64,000 nt of DNA, taken from NCBI RefSeq assembly GCF_042186555.1, contig NC_133332.1:234206015-234270014 (forward strand). Reading direction: 5' to 3'. Of this stretch, positions 11,671 through 21,860 are shown in pieces. The notes below the pieces were generated by a model that was given only the letters and a program-made list of their open reading frames with translations, was not told where the DNA came from and did no database searches. Position 1 is the stretch's first letter, and each line of letters begins with the position of its first letter. Source of the stretch: Aquarana catesbeiana. Taxonomy: Eukaryota; Chordata; Amphibia; Anura; Ranidae. The position numbers were made by a program, and so were the translations under genes.

Positions 11671-14525
11671 TAGGGATGAGCTTCGAGTTCGAGTCGAACT
11701 CATGTTCGACTCGAACATTGGCTGTTCGCAAGTTCGCCGAACAGCGAACAATTTGGGGTGTTCGCGGCAAATTCGAATGCCGTGGAACACCCTTTAAAAG
11801 TCTATGGGAGAAATCAAAAGTGCTAATTTTAAAGGCTTATGTGCAAGTTATTGTCATAAAAAGTGTTTGGGGACCCAGGTCCTGCCCCAGGGGACATGGA
11901 TCAATGCAAAAAAAAGTTTTAAAAACGGCCGTTTTTTCAGGAGCAGTGATTTTAATAATGCTTAAAGTCAAACAATAAAAGTGTAATATCCCTTTAAATT
12001 TCGTACCTGGGGGGTGTCTATAGTATGCCTGTAAAGGGGCGCATGTTTCCTGTGTTTAGAACAGTCTGACAGCAAAATGACATTTTGAAGGAAAAAACTC
12101 ATTTAAAACTACCCGCGGCTATTGCATTGCCAACAATACACATAGAAGTTCAATGATAAAAACGGCATGGGAATTCCCCAAAGGGGAACCCCGAACCAAA
12201 ATTAAAAAAAAAAAAATTACGTGGGAGTCCCCCTAAATTCCATACCAGGCCCTTCAGGTCTGATATGGATATTAAGGGGAACCCCGGCCAAAATTTAAAA
12301 AAAAAAGACGTGGGGTTCCCCCTAAATTCCATACCAGACCCTTCAGGTCTGGTATGGATTTTAAGGGGAACCCCGCGGCAAAAAAAAAAAAAAAAAAAAC
12401 GGCGTGGGGTCCCCCCAAAAATCCATACCAGACCCTTATCCGAGCACGCAACCTGGCAGGCCGCAGGAAAAGAGGGGGGGGACGAGAGTGCGGCCCCCCC
12501 CCCCCCTCCTGAACCGTACCAGGCCACATGCCCTCAACATTGGGAGGGTGCTTTGGGGTAGCCCCCCAAAACACCTTATCCCCATGTTGATGAGGACAAG
12601 GGCCTCATCCCCACAACCCTGGCCGGTGGTTGTGGGGGTCTGCGGGCAGGGGGCTTATCGGAATCTGGAAGCCCCCTTTAACAAGGGGACCCCCAGATCC
12701 CGGCCCCCCCCCTGTGTGAAATGGTAAGGGGGTACTTACCCCTACCATTTCACTAAAAAACTGTCAAAAATGTTAAAAATGACAAGAGACAGTTTTTGAC
12801 AATTCCTTTATTTAAATACTTCTTCTTTCTTCTATCTTCCTTCATCTTCTGGTTCTTCTGGCTCTTCCTCCGGCGTTCTCGTCCAGCATCTCCTCCGCGG
12901 CGTCTTCTATCTTCTTCTCCTCGGGCCGCTCCGCACCCATGGCATGGGGGGGGAGGCTCCCGCTCTTCTCTTCATCTTCTTCATCTTCTTCTCTTCTTCA
13001 TTTTCTTCTCCGGGCCGCTCCGCACCCATGCTGGCATGGAGGGAGGCTCCCGCTGTGTGACGGCGCTCCTCGTCTGACAGTTCTTAAATAACGGGGGCGG
13101 GGCCACCCGGTGACCCCGCCCCCCTCTGACGCACGGTGACTTGATGGGACTTCCCTGTGACGTCACGGGGAATGCCACAGGGAAGTCCCGTCATGTCCCG
13201 TGCGTCAGAGGGGGGGCGGGGTCTCCGGGTGGCCCCGCCCCCCGTTATTTAAGAACTGTCAGACGAGGAGCGCCGTCACACAGCGGGAGCCACCCTCCAT
13301 GCCAGCATGGGTGCGGAGCGGCCCGGAGAAGAAAATGAAGAAGATGAAGAAGAGCGGGAGCTTCCCCCCATGCCATGGGTGCGGAGCGGCCCGAGGAGAA
13401 GATAGAAGACGCCGCGGAGGAGATGCTGGACGAGAACGCCGGAGGAAGAACCAGAAGAGCCAGAAGAACCAGAAGAACCAGAAGATGAAGGAAGATAGAA
13501 GAAAGAAGAAGTATTTAAATAAAGGAATTGTCAAAAACTGTCTCTTGTCATTTTTAACATTTTTGACAGTTTTTTAGTGAAATGGTAGGGGTAAGTACCC
13601 CCTTACCATTTCACACAGGGGGGGGCCGGGATCTGGGGGTCCCCTTGTTAAAGGGGGCTTCCAGATTCCGATAAGCCCCCTGCCCGCAGACCCCCACAAC
13701 CACCGGCCAGGGTTGTGGGGATGAGGCCCTTGTCCTCATCAACATGGGGACAAGGTGTTTTGGGGGTCTACCCCAAAGCACCCTCCCAATGTTGAGGGCA
13801 TGTGGCCTGGTACGGTTCAGGAGGGGGGGGGCCGCACTCTCGTCCCCCCCTCTTTTCCTGCGGCCTGCCAGGTTGCGTGCTCGGATAAGGGTCTGGTATG
13901 GATTTTTGGGGGGACCCCACGTCATTTTTTTTTTTTGGCCGGGGTTCCCCTTAATATCCATACCAGACCTGAAGGGCCTGGTATGGAATTTAGGGGGACT
14001 CCCACGTCATTTTTTTTTTTTAATTTTGGTTCGGGGTTCCCCTTTGGGGAATTCCCATGCCGTTTTTATCAATGAACTTCTATGTGTATTGTCGGCAATG
14101 CAATAGCCGCGGGTAGTTTTAAATGAGTTTTTTCCTTCAAAATGTCATTTTGCTGTCAGACTGTTCTAAACACAGGAAACATGCGCCTCTTTACAGGCAT
14201 ACTATAGACACCCCCCAAGTACGAAATTTAAAGGGATATTACACTTTTATTGTTTGACTTTAAGCATTATTAAAATCACTGCTCCTGAAAAAACGGCCGT
14301 TTTTAAAACTTTTTTTTGCATTGATCCATGTCCCCTGGGGCAGGACCCAGGTCCCCAAACACTTTTTATGACAATAACTTGCATATTAGCCTTTAAAATT
14401 AGCACTTTTGATTATTCATGTTCGTGTCCCATAGACTTTAACGGTGTTCGCGTGTTCGAACGAACTTTTTTCCTGTTCGCATGTTCTGGTGCGAACCGAA
14501 CAGGGGGGTGTTCGGCTCATCCCTA
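11671..14525. mobile_element. 2.86-kb hAT-type foldback (palindromic) element
   Basis: The element starts TAGGGATGAGC and ends GCTCATCCCTA, with a perfect 8-bp target duplication GCCAGCAC (11663-11670 and 14526-14533), which indicates a hAT transposase. Almost the whole length is one inverted repeat: about 1.2 kb from the first GTGCTAATTTTAAAGGC block inward is repeated in reverse on the right with few differences, meeting at a short spacer near 13160-13180. The outermost 130 bp are more diverged and rich in GTTCG. The arms carry GC-rich C-runs and a purine/pyrimidine strand (GAAGAAGATGAAG type). Open frames within it are mirror images in both arms and I treat none as a gene. It is non-autonomous. 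Confidence 0.88.
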
Positions 14526-14533
14526 GCCAGCAC

Positions 14534-15290
14534 ATTTTGAATAAATTTTCTCATTTATCAGATCAAATCTTGATTTTCATTTACTGCTTGGGTTTATTTT
14601 TGCTGTCGCCTAGGTTCTCATAGTGCAATTGTAGTGCCAAGTGGTTTTTCCATTATTAAATAACACCCATTGTCACTGTAAACACCAACTTAACACAAAA
14701 AATGGTATTGATCATTGAAAGAAGAAGCCACACATTGTTGAGTATAAAAGCTTTTACTCCGTGCACATTCACATGTGCATTTTATAAAACATTTGGCGGT
14801 AAAAAAAAAAAAAAAACACATTTATTTTTTTCAAAGTTTTACCTTGAAATTTCTGAAAAAATCCAGAAACAGGCATGTTTACAAACATAACATACACAAC
14901 TCTGGAACTTACAAAGTTCAACATTGCAAAAAAGAAGGCAATATCAGACATTTTATAGTGTGAAAAAGGTCTTGATCTTACCTTCATCAGATGGAGTGAA
15001 GTCACCCCTGTAAAAGCCAAATTTAGAAGATGCACACAAATTGTGAGTCAAAATGGGGATTTACTTTCTGATCCCATACCTAATGTCAACATGTGCTATC
15101 TCCCATCATGGGGGATCAATGGACGTGTTTTGGGGGTGCAACCACTTCCTCTCACCTACTAGAGTTGGGAGGAAAGGGTTGCACCGACAAAACGCGTACA
15201 TTGAAATCCCCTGAAGGCAGATAGCACATGTTGACACACTTTGTGCATCTTCCAAGTTTGGCTTTTAAACTGTATTCAAACTTTAGATAC
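14534..15290. other. non-coding part of Harbinger-type element with inverted repeat
   Basis: No gene. An A-run is at 14801-14815. Between about 15014 and 15265 a foldback segment has outer arms AAAAGCCAAATTTAGAAGATG and near-complement at 15243-15265, and inner arms around TCAACATGTGCTATCT at 15087 and its complement at 15216. Its middle includes GACAAAACGCGTAC, resembling the GATGAAACATGTCAG motif at 42390. Confidence 0.45.
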
Positions 15291-15302
15291 ATTTTTTTTG
15301 TC

Positions 15303-15723
15303 AAAAATATAAAAAAAAAATTCCAGGAATCTTTTTCGGATTTGAATTCTTCCTAGTACATCAATCATGTTCTTCAGTCTTTGTTCAATCTCCTTGGTTT
15401 TTTTTCTTTGATAATGTCCAAATCCTGACTACAAAACATGATTTCCTGGATCATCCGTTGGGCACTGTCACTGGTGAAATCACTGGATGTTGGTACCACA
15501 ACATGAACATCACCTAAAATAAAAATACACACCATGTATTATAAATATGCAGGCATACATCTATTACCTGAATCTGTAGTGTCCGAAACTGACCTGTTGT
15601 GGTGACAATCTCCACCACCTCTCCTTCCTCCACATCCTCAGGTTGTGAGCTTTGTTCCCCTTCTTCGGGAGGTGAGGGTCCCTGGTGTCCTCATATTTTC
15701 CGAGTCTTTGCTCTCCTATGAGA
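15303..15723 (-). pseudogene. spliced two-exon relic, acidic and helical, unrecognised
   Basis: On the minus strand, exon A (15723-15594) ends in ACAACAG followed by a gtcagt donor, and exon B (15513 downward) follows a TTTTATTTTAG acceptor. The phases join cleanly into a Gly codon. Exon A encodes a Glu-rich stretch (EEGEQSSQPEDVEEGEVVE); exon B encodes a probable helix (SDSAQRMIQEIMFCSQDLD). One TGA lies early in exon A, and an A-run in exon B shifts the frame after IIKEK. The pattern of an acidic linker followed by a C-terminal helix resembles the DNA-binding accessory proteins of Harbinger elements, but I do not recognise the family. It lies opposite to the MADF gene in the same element. 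Confidence 0.45.
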
Positions 15724-16210
15724 CTGAAACAAAAGGTATACTTAGCACACAGATATTTGAGTCCAGAAATAGGAATATGAAACATTGCTTGGAAGTGGGG
15801 TACAATTGTCTGTTTTTGTTTTTACCAAAGCTGGAATACTTCCCTTTTTTGGACATTTTTCACACATGTAGACACCCCAAGTATCCACTGAAGCATCTGT
15901 GTGGGACACCCTAAAAAGTTTGTTCTTGTGTCCCACACTAGTGCTCCTGAGTCCAGATGGGTAAACAGCTGCTGAGTGTCCTCTCCTTACATTACACTGA
16001 ATGAAGTTTGCAATTCGAAACACATCTAGACAACAATGTCCTAAACTTCTTTGAATACAAATTATCATGACCAAATGTAGTTAATCCTGTATCTGGCAAA
16101 AACATTGTATTTATTTGCAAACGAACGATGTTTACTACGACCGATTACTGTGCCCACAAACATGAAAGTAGCCATTTTAAACTGTCCAACAGTAAAGAAA
16201 AGCACATGGC
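15724..16210. other. no gene recognised
   Basis: Lies between the minus-strand relic and the 3' edge of the Ngaro-type insertion. More upstream exons of the relic may be here, but no frame gives a recognisable protein. Confidence 0.35.
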
Positions 16211-16740
16211 GCATGACCAGTGTAAGACCTATATCCCCAACTCTCCATAACCCCCCTTTTACCTTTTAAAACCCCTTTCTCTTTACCCCCCTGTTATATA
16301 ACAAATAGACCACACACAGGAGTTTGGAGATTAACTGGCTATAGCAGCCTTTTTATTAATAAACTATTAAAATCCAATATTAAATAACTTTTAATCAACA
16401 TATGTATAACTATGTACAACCTTTTTAACAACAATTTTAACTCCCAATCTTTTGGTCTTTGATGGCACCCCAAACTTCACATTCTCCACTTTAAACTTTC
16501 CAACAGTACACTGCGGGACCATATTTTACCATACCAGGCCTCCAGCCGTATTATCGGCTCAGAGACAACCCCCTTCCTGTAGTGCAACCATTTCCGTATT
16601 CCAACCTACCCTTCCACTGGAAACACACCAGAGGGGCACATACCACCAAATGAGCCCCCCAACACTTCCATCACATCTGTTTTCTACCACCATCAGAGAC
16701 CAAAGATACCCCCACAGCCCGCAAGGATGACCCCTTAGCC

Positions 16741-17285
16741 TTAAGGACCCCTCCACACCCTCAAGGCCCTCTCAATACCATCCTGAAGACCTAGAATCCT
16801 GAATCCCCCATTTCTAACGACAAATTTACCCACTGCCTTGTTCACCTTAATTCGTGCTTTATTGATCCTGAACACAGATCTCGCCATGCGCCATGAGGTC
16901 CTCGCTACCATGTCTGACCACACCACTATCATCCCCGGGAAAGCCACTCGAAATGACAAAAAAAAAAAAAAAAAAAAAAAAAATCGCACTTCACATCAGA
17001 AACCAGCTCCCTGGTGGATCGGACCCCCAAGTCATTCCCCCCCACGTGTAATACCAACACATCTGTTGGCCTGTCAAGCCGAGTGTATTTTTCGACTTCA
17101 GGCACAACTCTGCTCCATCCCATTCCTGGAATTCCTATCCATCTAATGCATGCCTCTCTCCGCGAAAAACCCAGTTGCCTGCCCTCTGGTCTAACGTCCC
17201 CCCTCCTGGCCCCCCAAAAAACATAAGAATGCCCCAAGATCCAGACGAGGTGTGGCTGACCTCCATCTGAAATGACATAACACAA
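16741..17285 (-). pseudogene. SGNH-hydrolase-like domain of Ngaro element
   Basis: The minus-strand frame has LVWILGHSYVFWGA, where GHS stands in for the GDS nucleophile box, and later TDVLVLHVGGNDLG, the conserved GxND block of SGNH/GDSL esterases. A run of about 25 A on the plus strand (16959-16983) interrupts the frame, after which GMIVVWSDMVARTSW continues the fold. Such hydrolase domains are known in some vertebrate Ngaro elements; their role is unknown. The C-terminal Asp-His block was not found, so the copy is probably incomplete. Confidence 0.6.
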
Positions 17286-17351
17286 TACAAATTAAAATAT
17301 ATACACGCCGCCCACACACACACCTCTTTTTTCTTTTTTAAACGTCATCAT

Positions 17352-18116
17352 TTAGCAAGTGAGGGCACACATAAGAGCGGAACCTCCTGGATTCCACCTC
17401 CCAATCCTATTAACTGCTGCCTCATCCAACCCACACCTGGCGGCCTCTGTAGCCGCCCTGATGCGGAAGGAGTGTGAGGCGAATTGTCTACAATCCAGCC
17501 CCGCCGCCCTAAGGCATTTGCGAAACACTGCAATGAACTGAAACCTAGATAAAAAGGTCCCATCCCCATGCACGAACAACGGCCCCTCTCCAACCGGTCA
17601 AATTTTTAGAAGTTCCTCAACTACCCTTACCGGGCAAACTTCTGAACCAGGCAACGTAAACAGCTGCACCTTTACCCCCTTTCCTCCCTGGTCTGTCTTA
17701 GACCTACGTAACCTTAACACCACCCTATTGCCCTTGACTTCCACGTCCTGTACCATCAAACCCCCTTTTTCCCGTTTTGCTGGGCTCACCAACTCCCCCA
17801 CACGAAATGCTCCAAAAAACGCAATAGAAAACGCTGCCCTAAACAAAATTTCTTCATAACCAGACGAACACACGCCACCCAATTTTGTACAAATAACCTG
17901 CAGAATTGAAAATGACTCCGGCCTCCTCGTATCTTTTTTAGAGTGACTCTTCCTGTACCCTTTTAGCGCTTGTTTCACCCAGAAGTCCTTAGTGAAATCC
18001 GTCAGGCCCTGAAGCTTAAATAAAAAGGCCAAACCCACAAGCTTCCGCTCAATCGTGGACACCGACCCCCCTCCTTCCATGTGTAGTGAATCGAAATATA
18101 TCACAAGCAGCCTCAA
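17352..18116 (-). pseudogene. Ngaro-type tyrosine recombinase, broken
   Basis: Two minus-strand frames make up this domain. The first (18116-17598) is the core-binding part and the start of the catalytic part, with GAFRVGEL holding the first catalytic Arg; it stops at 17598. The second (17579-17352) carries HSFRIRAATEAARCGLD, the His-x-x-Arg box, then IGRW. The usual catalytic Tyr is not in frame after IGRW because of a small frameshift; a Tyr codon occurs in the adjacent frame a few residues later. The family integrates the circular cDNA by recombination without a target duplication. This copy is inactive. Confidence 0.8.
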
Positions 18117-18205
18117 CTCGTGCCCTCCCAGCTCGGCTCCCGCCAGCCGTGTAAAATCGAACCACTCTGTCCATACCTTAGTATATGCCGCCCAGGTCGA
18201 CCCAC

Positions 18206-18655
18206 TTACAGACCTCCTGATCCATCCCGCGGAGACTCAAAGGCCATCTCCCAAAGCCACCCTGGGTAAGGAATTCCCTCCTTTTCCGCAGCTGGAGCCA
18301 GCTCCTTGAACCTGTCCCACTGAAACCGAGACAAGGAGTCAGCCAGCATGTTGTCAAAGCTCGGGATATTAACAGCATATGGAAAAAGATTTAACTGTAA
18401 ACAACGCAACACGAGGTGGTGCAGCAATCTTATTACCGGCTGTGATGATGCGGATAACCGATTGACGACTTGCACCACCCCCATGTTGTCGCAGTTCAAC
18501 CTTATCTTTAAGTTCTGCCATGCTGTACCAAACAACTCTATAGCCAGTACCACTGGGAACAATTCCAACAGTACCAGGTTACGAGTAAATCCTGCCTCCA
18601 CCCAAAATTCCGGCCACGACTCTGCTCTCCATTGCCCCTGGAAGAAAAGCCCCAT
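18206..18655 (-). pseudogene. Ngaro-type RNase H domain
   Basis: Minus-strand frame with the RNase H pattern of DIRS-like elements: a LLELFPVVLAIELFG helix, LNCDNMGVVQVVNR carrying the catalytic Asp of the fourth strand, and DNMLADSLSR near the C-terminal catalytic Asp. The N-terminal strand with the first Asp is in a different frame just upstream, around 18660-18690, so a single-base frameshift breaks the enzyme near 18650. In an intact element this activity removes template RNA during reverse transcription. Confidence 0.75.
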
Positions 18656-18711
18656 AACCCATAGATCCTGCCGCGTCCGTAACCAATTCTAGATCGAAAT
18701 TACTTACCAGC

Positions 18712-19255
18712 TCATCCATCCAAACCGATCGACCATTGTACATTTCCAGGAACGTGCCAAACTTTCAAGTCCTCCCTGTGTTCCCTTGTAAGTCTGATGA
18801 AATGGGTTGGAGACTGTATTCCCGCTGTGGCTGCCCACAGCCGTCGGCAAAAAACCCTACCCATCGGAATAATGCGACACGCAAAATTCAACTTACCCAA
18901 CAAGGATTGCAACCCTCTGAGCTGCACTTTCCTTTTCTCCATCATCTCCCTGATGTCCATCTTAAGCCCTGCCACCTTGTCCCTCGGCAACCTACACTCC
19001 ATGGCTCTGGTATCGATCTCGATGCCCAGGAAACTCAATTCTGTCATCGGACCCTCCGACTTATCTGCTGCTAACAGAACCCCAAACTTACCCGCAATGT
19101 GCTGCAGCATCGCCAAGAGAATCGCACACACATTGGACGAATGCGGACCCACGCATAGGAAGTCGCCCAGGTAGTGTATCACCGAATCTAAACCTGACAA
19201 GTCCCGTATCACCCATTCTAGGAATGAGCTAGGAATGGCGCAGGAAATGGAGCAA
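18712..19255 (-). pseudogene. Ngaro-type reverse transcriptase, C-terminal half
   Basis: The minus-strand frame contains HYLGDFLCVG, which corresponds to the RT catalytic box normally reading YLDDF. The first of the two metal-binding aspartates is Gly here, which would inactivate polymerase activity. Downstream are the DKSEGP and FLGIEIDT segments typical of the thumb side in DIRS-like RTs and a long helical connection (LRGLQSLLGKLNFACRIIP). The fingers and the first catalytic Asp are missing. The frame stops at 18712, just before RNase H begins in another frame. Residues encoded above about 19255 belong to the flanking element, not RT. Confidence 0.75.
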
Positions 19256-19416
19256 CACATGGACAAACACTGATCAGGACGTTTCTTGCTCCGGGTTTTC
19301 CTCCTCGTTACTGCTATTAAAGCACCTGCTGTGTCTTCGCCATGTTGTCTCCCACTGCGACGAAAGAGACGGGGCAGGGAATATTCTAGAAAGAACGGAG
19401 TTTCACGCATGCACAG

Positions 19417-19425
19417 TGTATATAA
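19417..19425 (+). promoter_or_regulatory. possible TATA box for the MADF gene
   Basis: TATATAAAG about 205 bp upstream of the MADF start codon. A possible 5' non-coding exon ends at AAAG before a gtacaa donor at about 19503, and a TTGCAG acceptor sits at 19617-19622, five bases before the ATG. Inferred from position only. Confidence 0.35.
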
Positions 19426-19627
19426 AGCATAATGCGCGAGCATTGTACGTACGATCTGTGAGCGGAGGAAGGTGTAGCAGAAGCGCCGATCGTTATAATA
19501 AAGGTACAATTCTAAGTTCGTGCATCAGTGGCCTACACTGCTTATAGATTCAGGCCTATATTGGGTCAAGATTAGGAGAGTTTCGCCTGACATTAGGGTT
19601 TGTCTTGTGTTGTGTCTTGCAGAGAAA

Positions 19628-20763
19628 ATGGATCTATTCAATGACGAGGACTTCATGCCCATATTCATTGATATGTACAGGGAGCTGCCCTGTCTGTGGC
19701 AGGCAAACCACCCCTACAATCAAACAAAGAGGAAGGCAACGCTGGATCAATTGGTGGAATTTGCGAAGCCAGTGATCCCCATGGCAGACATCCCCTAGTT
19801 GAAGGCCCTAATTGGTGGCATGAGGAGCACTTATAATAGGGAGCTCAAGAAGGTCCAGGATTCTCTAAGATCAGAAGCTGCAGCAGATGACATTTATGTC
19901 CCCAGGCTGTGGTGCTATGACAGACTGCATTTTCTGGCAGGCCAGACTGAACCCAGGCCAGCACTCTCCAATCTTCCTTCCACACTTCCTTCCCCCACAG
20001 CTGAGGCTTCTGACGTCCAACCTGGGCCTTCCAGGCAGCAACATGTGGAGCTCAGCTTGAGCCAGGTATGGCATTTTTCAAAATATTTCTGGTTGTCAAA
20101 TTAATGACTTAAAATATATGCTAATTCAGATCACTAATTTCTGATTTCACAAAGTGGTTTACATATCAATAGACAGTAGTGGCCACAAATGATTAGGACA
20201 AGAATGAAAAATGCTGGGGTCAGAATGATAGTCTTTTCTATTTATTAACATTAAATTTGCAACAGTCATGAGTTGAAAATTGAGTGATTGATGAACCAAA
20301 AACTAAAACGATGTCCCTTTTTCATACACCGGAAAGCCTCAGCCAGGCTTTGGAAGGTGGCAGCCAGGAGGTGGCCGGGCCCAGTAGCCTGCCAGAATCG
20401 CAGGTCCCTCCCCTCCGCCTTCCACCAAAAAGTGGCAGGAAGAGGATTAACGTGAAGGAGGCAGCAATTGGCCTATTTATGAAGGCTACTGCAGCCCTCA
20501 GAACCCCCCACAGTGTTCAAGAGGACTTTGCATACAATACAGCCTGCAAAATGCTGGAAATGGAGGAGGGCCAACGCCTCTTATGTGAGGAAGTGATGTT
20601 ACAAGCCCTAAACAAGGGCTTGAGGGGCCAACTCAAAAGTCAAAGCCACATTTGTGAGTTGAACCATGGTCCTCCTCCAGGTCCTCCTCCTCCACCTCCT
20701 GCCACACCTCCAACACCACAGCCACAGCCTGGAAGCAAGTGTCTAAGGAAGACCAGAGAGTAA
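19628..20763 (+). pseudogene. MADF-domain protein of Harbinger-type element
   Basis: Exon 1 (19628-20065) encodes a MADF (Myb/SANT-like) domain, starting MDLFNDEDFMPIFIDMYREL and continuing through KRKATLDQLVEFAKP to a LKALIGGMRSTYNRELKK third helix. A TAG at 19796-19798 replaces the Trp codon normally found before this helix, so the copy is dead. The exon ends SLSQ with a gtatgg donor. Exon 2 (about 20347-20763) follows a CAGCCAG acceptor and encodes a basic segment (KSGRKRINVKEAA), a helical region (DFAYNTACKMLEMEEGQRLL) and a Pro-rich tail, ending TAA. In Harbinger elements such proteins bind the transposon ends and help import transposase into the nucleus. Exon 2 start is my best guess. 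Confidence 0.65.
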
Positions 20764-20765
20764 TG

Positions 20766-20998
20766 GCCTGGGTTCAGTCAGGCCGGTCAAAATATGCAGT
20801 CTGTTGTATGACCACAGCCTGGGGACAGATATGTCATCTGCTGCTGTTCCTGATCTCTTGTAGTCCTGGCCTGGATTGTGCTCACTATTATAAGGACTCC
20901 TCAGGCCATCAATTTTGACTGTAAAATTATTGATGTCTGCCCTGGGGTACAAAGGCTTTGCAAATTTCACCAGTTTCTCTAGTGTTGCCTTCCTCTTT
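20766..20998 (-). pseudogene. inverted partial copy of the MADF exon
   Basis: The minus strand here resembles plus-strand 19725-19945: it reads ...KFAKPLYPRADI..., GLRSPYNSE and TAADDISVPRLWSYNRLHILTGLTEP, paralleling KFAKPVIPMADI-like, GMRSTYNRE and AAADDIYVPRLWCYDRLHFLAGQTEP. It starts immediately after the stop of the intact-orientation gene, so gene and copy form a hairpin about 1.2 kb wide. The divergence shows that the copy is not recent. Confidence 0.65.
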
Positions 20999-21325
20999 AT
21001 TTTGTTATGACCCAGAATAAATGGATATTTTTTTTTCAGAAATACGTGCCTATGTGTTTTACTTCAAAAAGGACAGTTTTTTTTGGAGTAGGCAGGTACA
21101 TTTAAAAAATACAATGTCAAATTAACAAGGGACACCAACCAACCTCATTGAGATTTACAAAGACAAGATAATAATGGTGTTGTGGAAACGTGACATACAA
21201 AAAAAATAGGGCTGTGGAAATTAACAATTAATTCCTCGATTAATCGTTAATTTTTTTGATCGATCAAAATTTTTTTGATCGGTAGGCTGCCTGCCCTGGG
21301 GCCGCTTTGGGCCAAGCTGTGGCTG

Positions 21326-21550
21326 CAGCTGCGGGCATCTCTCGCTGTGTGTCTCCGAGCTGAGTGTGGAAACTTTGGCCGTGTTGTGAGAGAAGTCCCG
21401 TCCTCCTCCTAAATCAGCTCGTGTGATAGACGCAGTGTTCTGTCTATCACACAAGCTGATCTAGGAGGAGGACGGGATTTTTCTCACAGCGCGGTCAAAG
21501 TTTTCACACTCAGCTCCGAGACACACAGCGGGAGATGCTCGCAGACTGTG
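21326..21550. repeat. inverted repeat with about 110-bp arms
   Basis: The left arm runs from CGCTGTGTGTCTCCGAGCTGAG to GTGTGATAGAC, then a 9-base loop near 21431-21441, then the right arm from GTCTATCACAC to CGAGACACACAGCG. The inner 37 bp are nearly perfect. It lies in the centre-left of the hAT miniature element. Confidence 0.75.
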
Positions 21551-21582
21551 TAATCCAGGCACAGGCACTGACTACAGTGAGG

Positions 21583-21860
21583 CTGCGATTATGGGCACGG
21601 TGAGACTGCATTATGGGCACGGTGAGACTGCATTATAGGCACGGCGAGGCTGCAATTATGGGCACGGTGAGACAGTATTATGGGCACGGTGAGGCTGCGA
21701 TTATAGGCAAGGCGAGGCTGCGATTATGGGCACGGTGAGACAGCATTATGGGCACGGTAAGGCTGCGATTATGGGCGCGGTGAGGCTGCGATTATGGGCG
21801 CGGTGAGGCTGCATTACGAGAACGGGAAGGCTGCGATTATGGGCACGGTGAGGCTGAGTT
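21583..21860. repeat. minisatellite, unit about 21-23 bp
   Basis: About 12 imperfect copies of a unit reading GAGGCTGCGATTATGGGCACGGT, with GAGACTGCATT and GAGACAGTATT variants interspersed. Non-coding and within the hAT miniature element. Confidence 0.75.

Larger units (their letters stand above)
16211..19255 (-). mobile_element. Ngaro/DIRS-type tyrosine-recombinase retrotransposon, 5'-truncated
   Basis: Read on the minus strand, the order is reverse transcriptase (partial), RNase H, tyrosine recombinase, then an SGNH-hydrolase-like domain. That is the layout of Ngaro-group elements, which use a recombinase rather than a DDE integrase. The gag region and the N-terminal half of RT are absent, so the insertion or its remnant begins inside RT near 19255. 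Frameshifts separate RT from RNase H and interrupt the recombinase, and an A-run at 16959-16983 interrupts the hydrolase. Both edges are approximate; I could not find the split direct repeats that would define the termini. Confidence 0.75.

Noticed and set aside
12150..14106. Several 90-125-codon open frames in the GC-rich arms of the hAT palindrome
   Set aside because: They occur as mirror images in both arms, are low complexity (poly-Phe, poly-Pro, poly-Lys), and match no domain.
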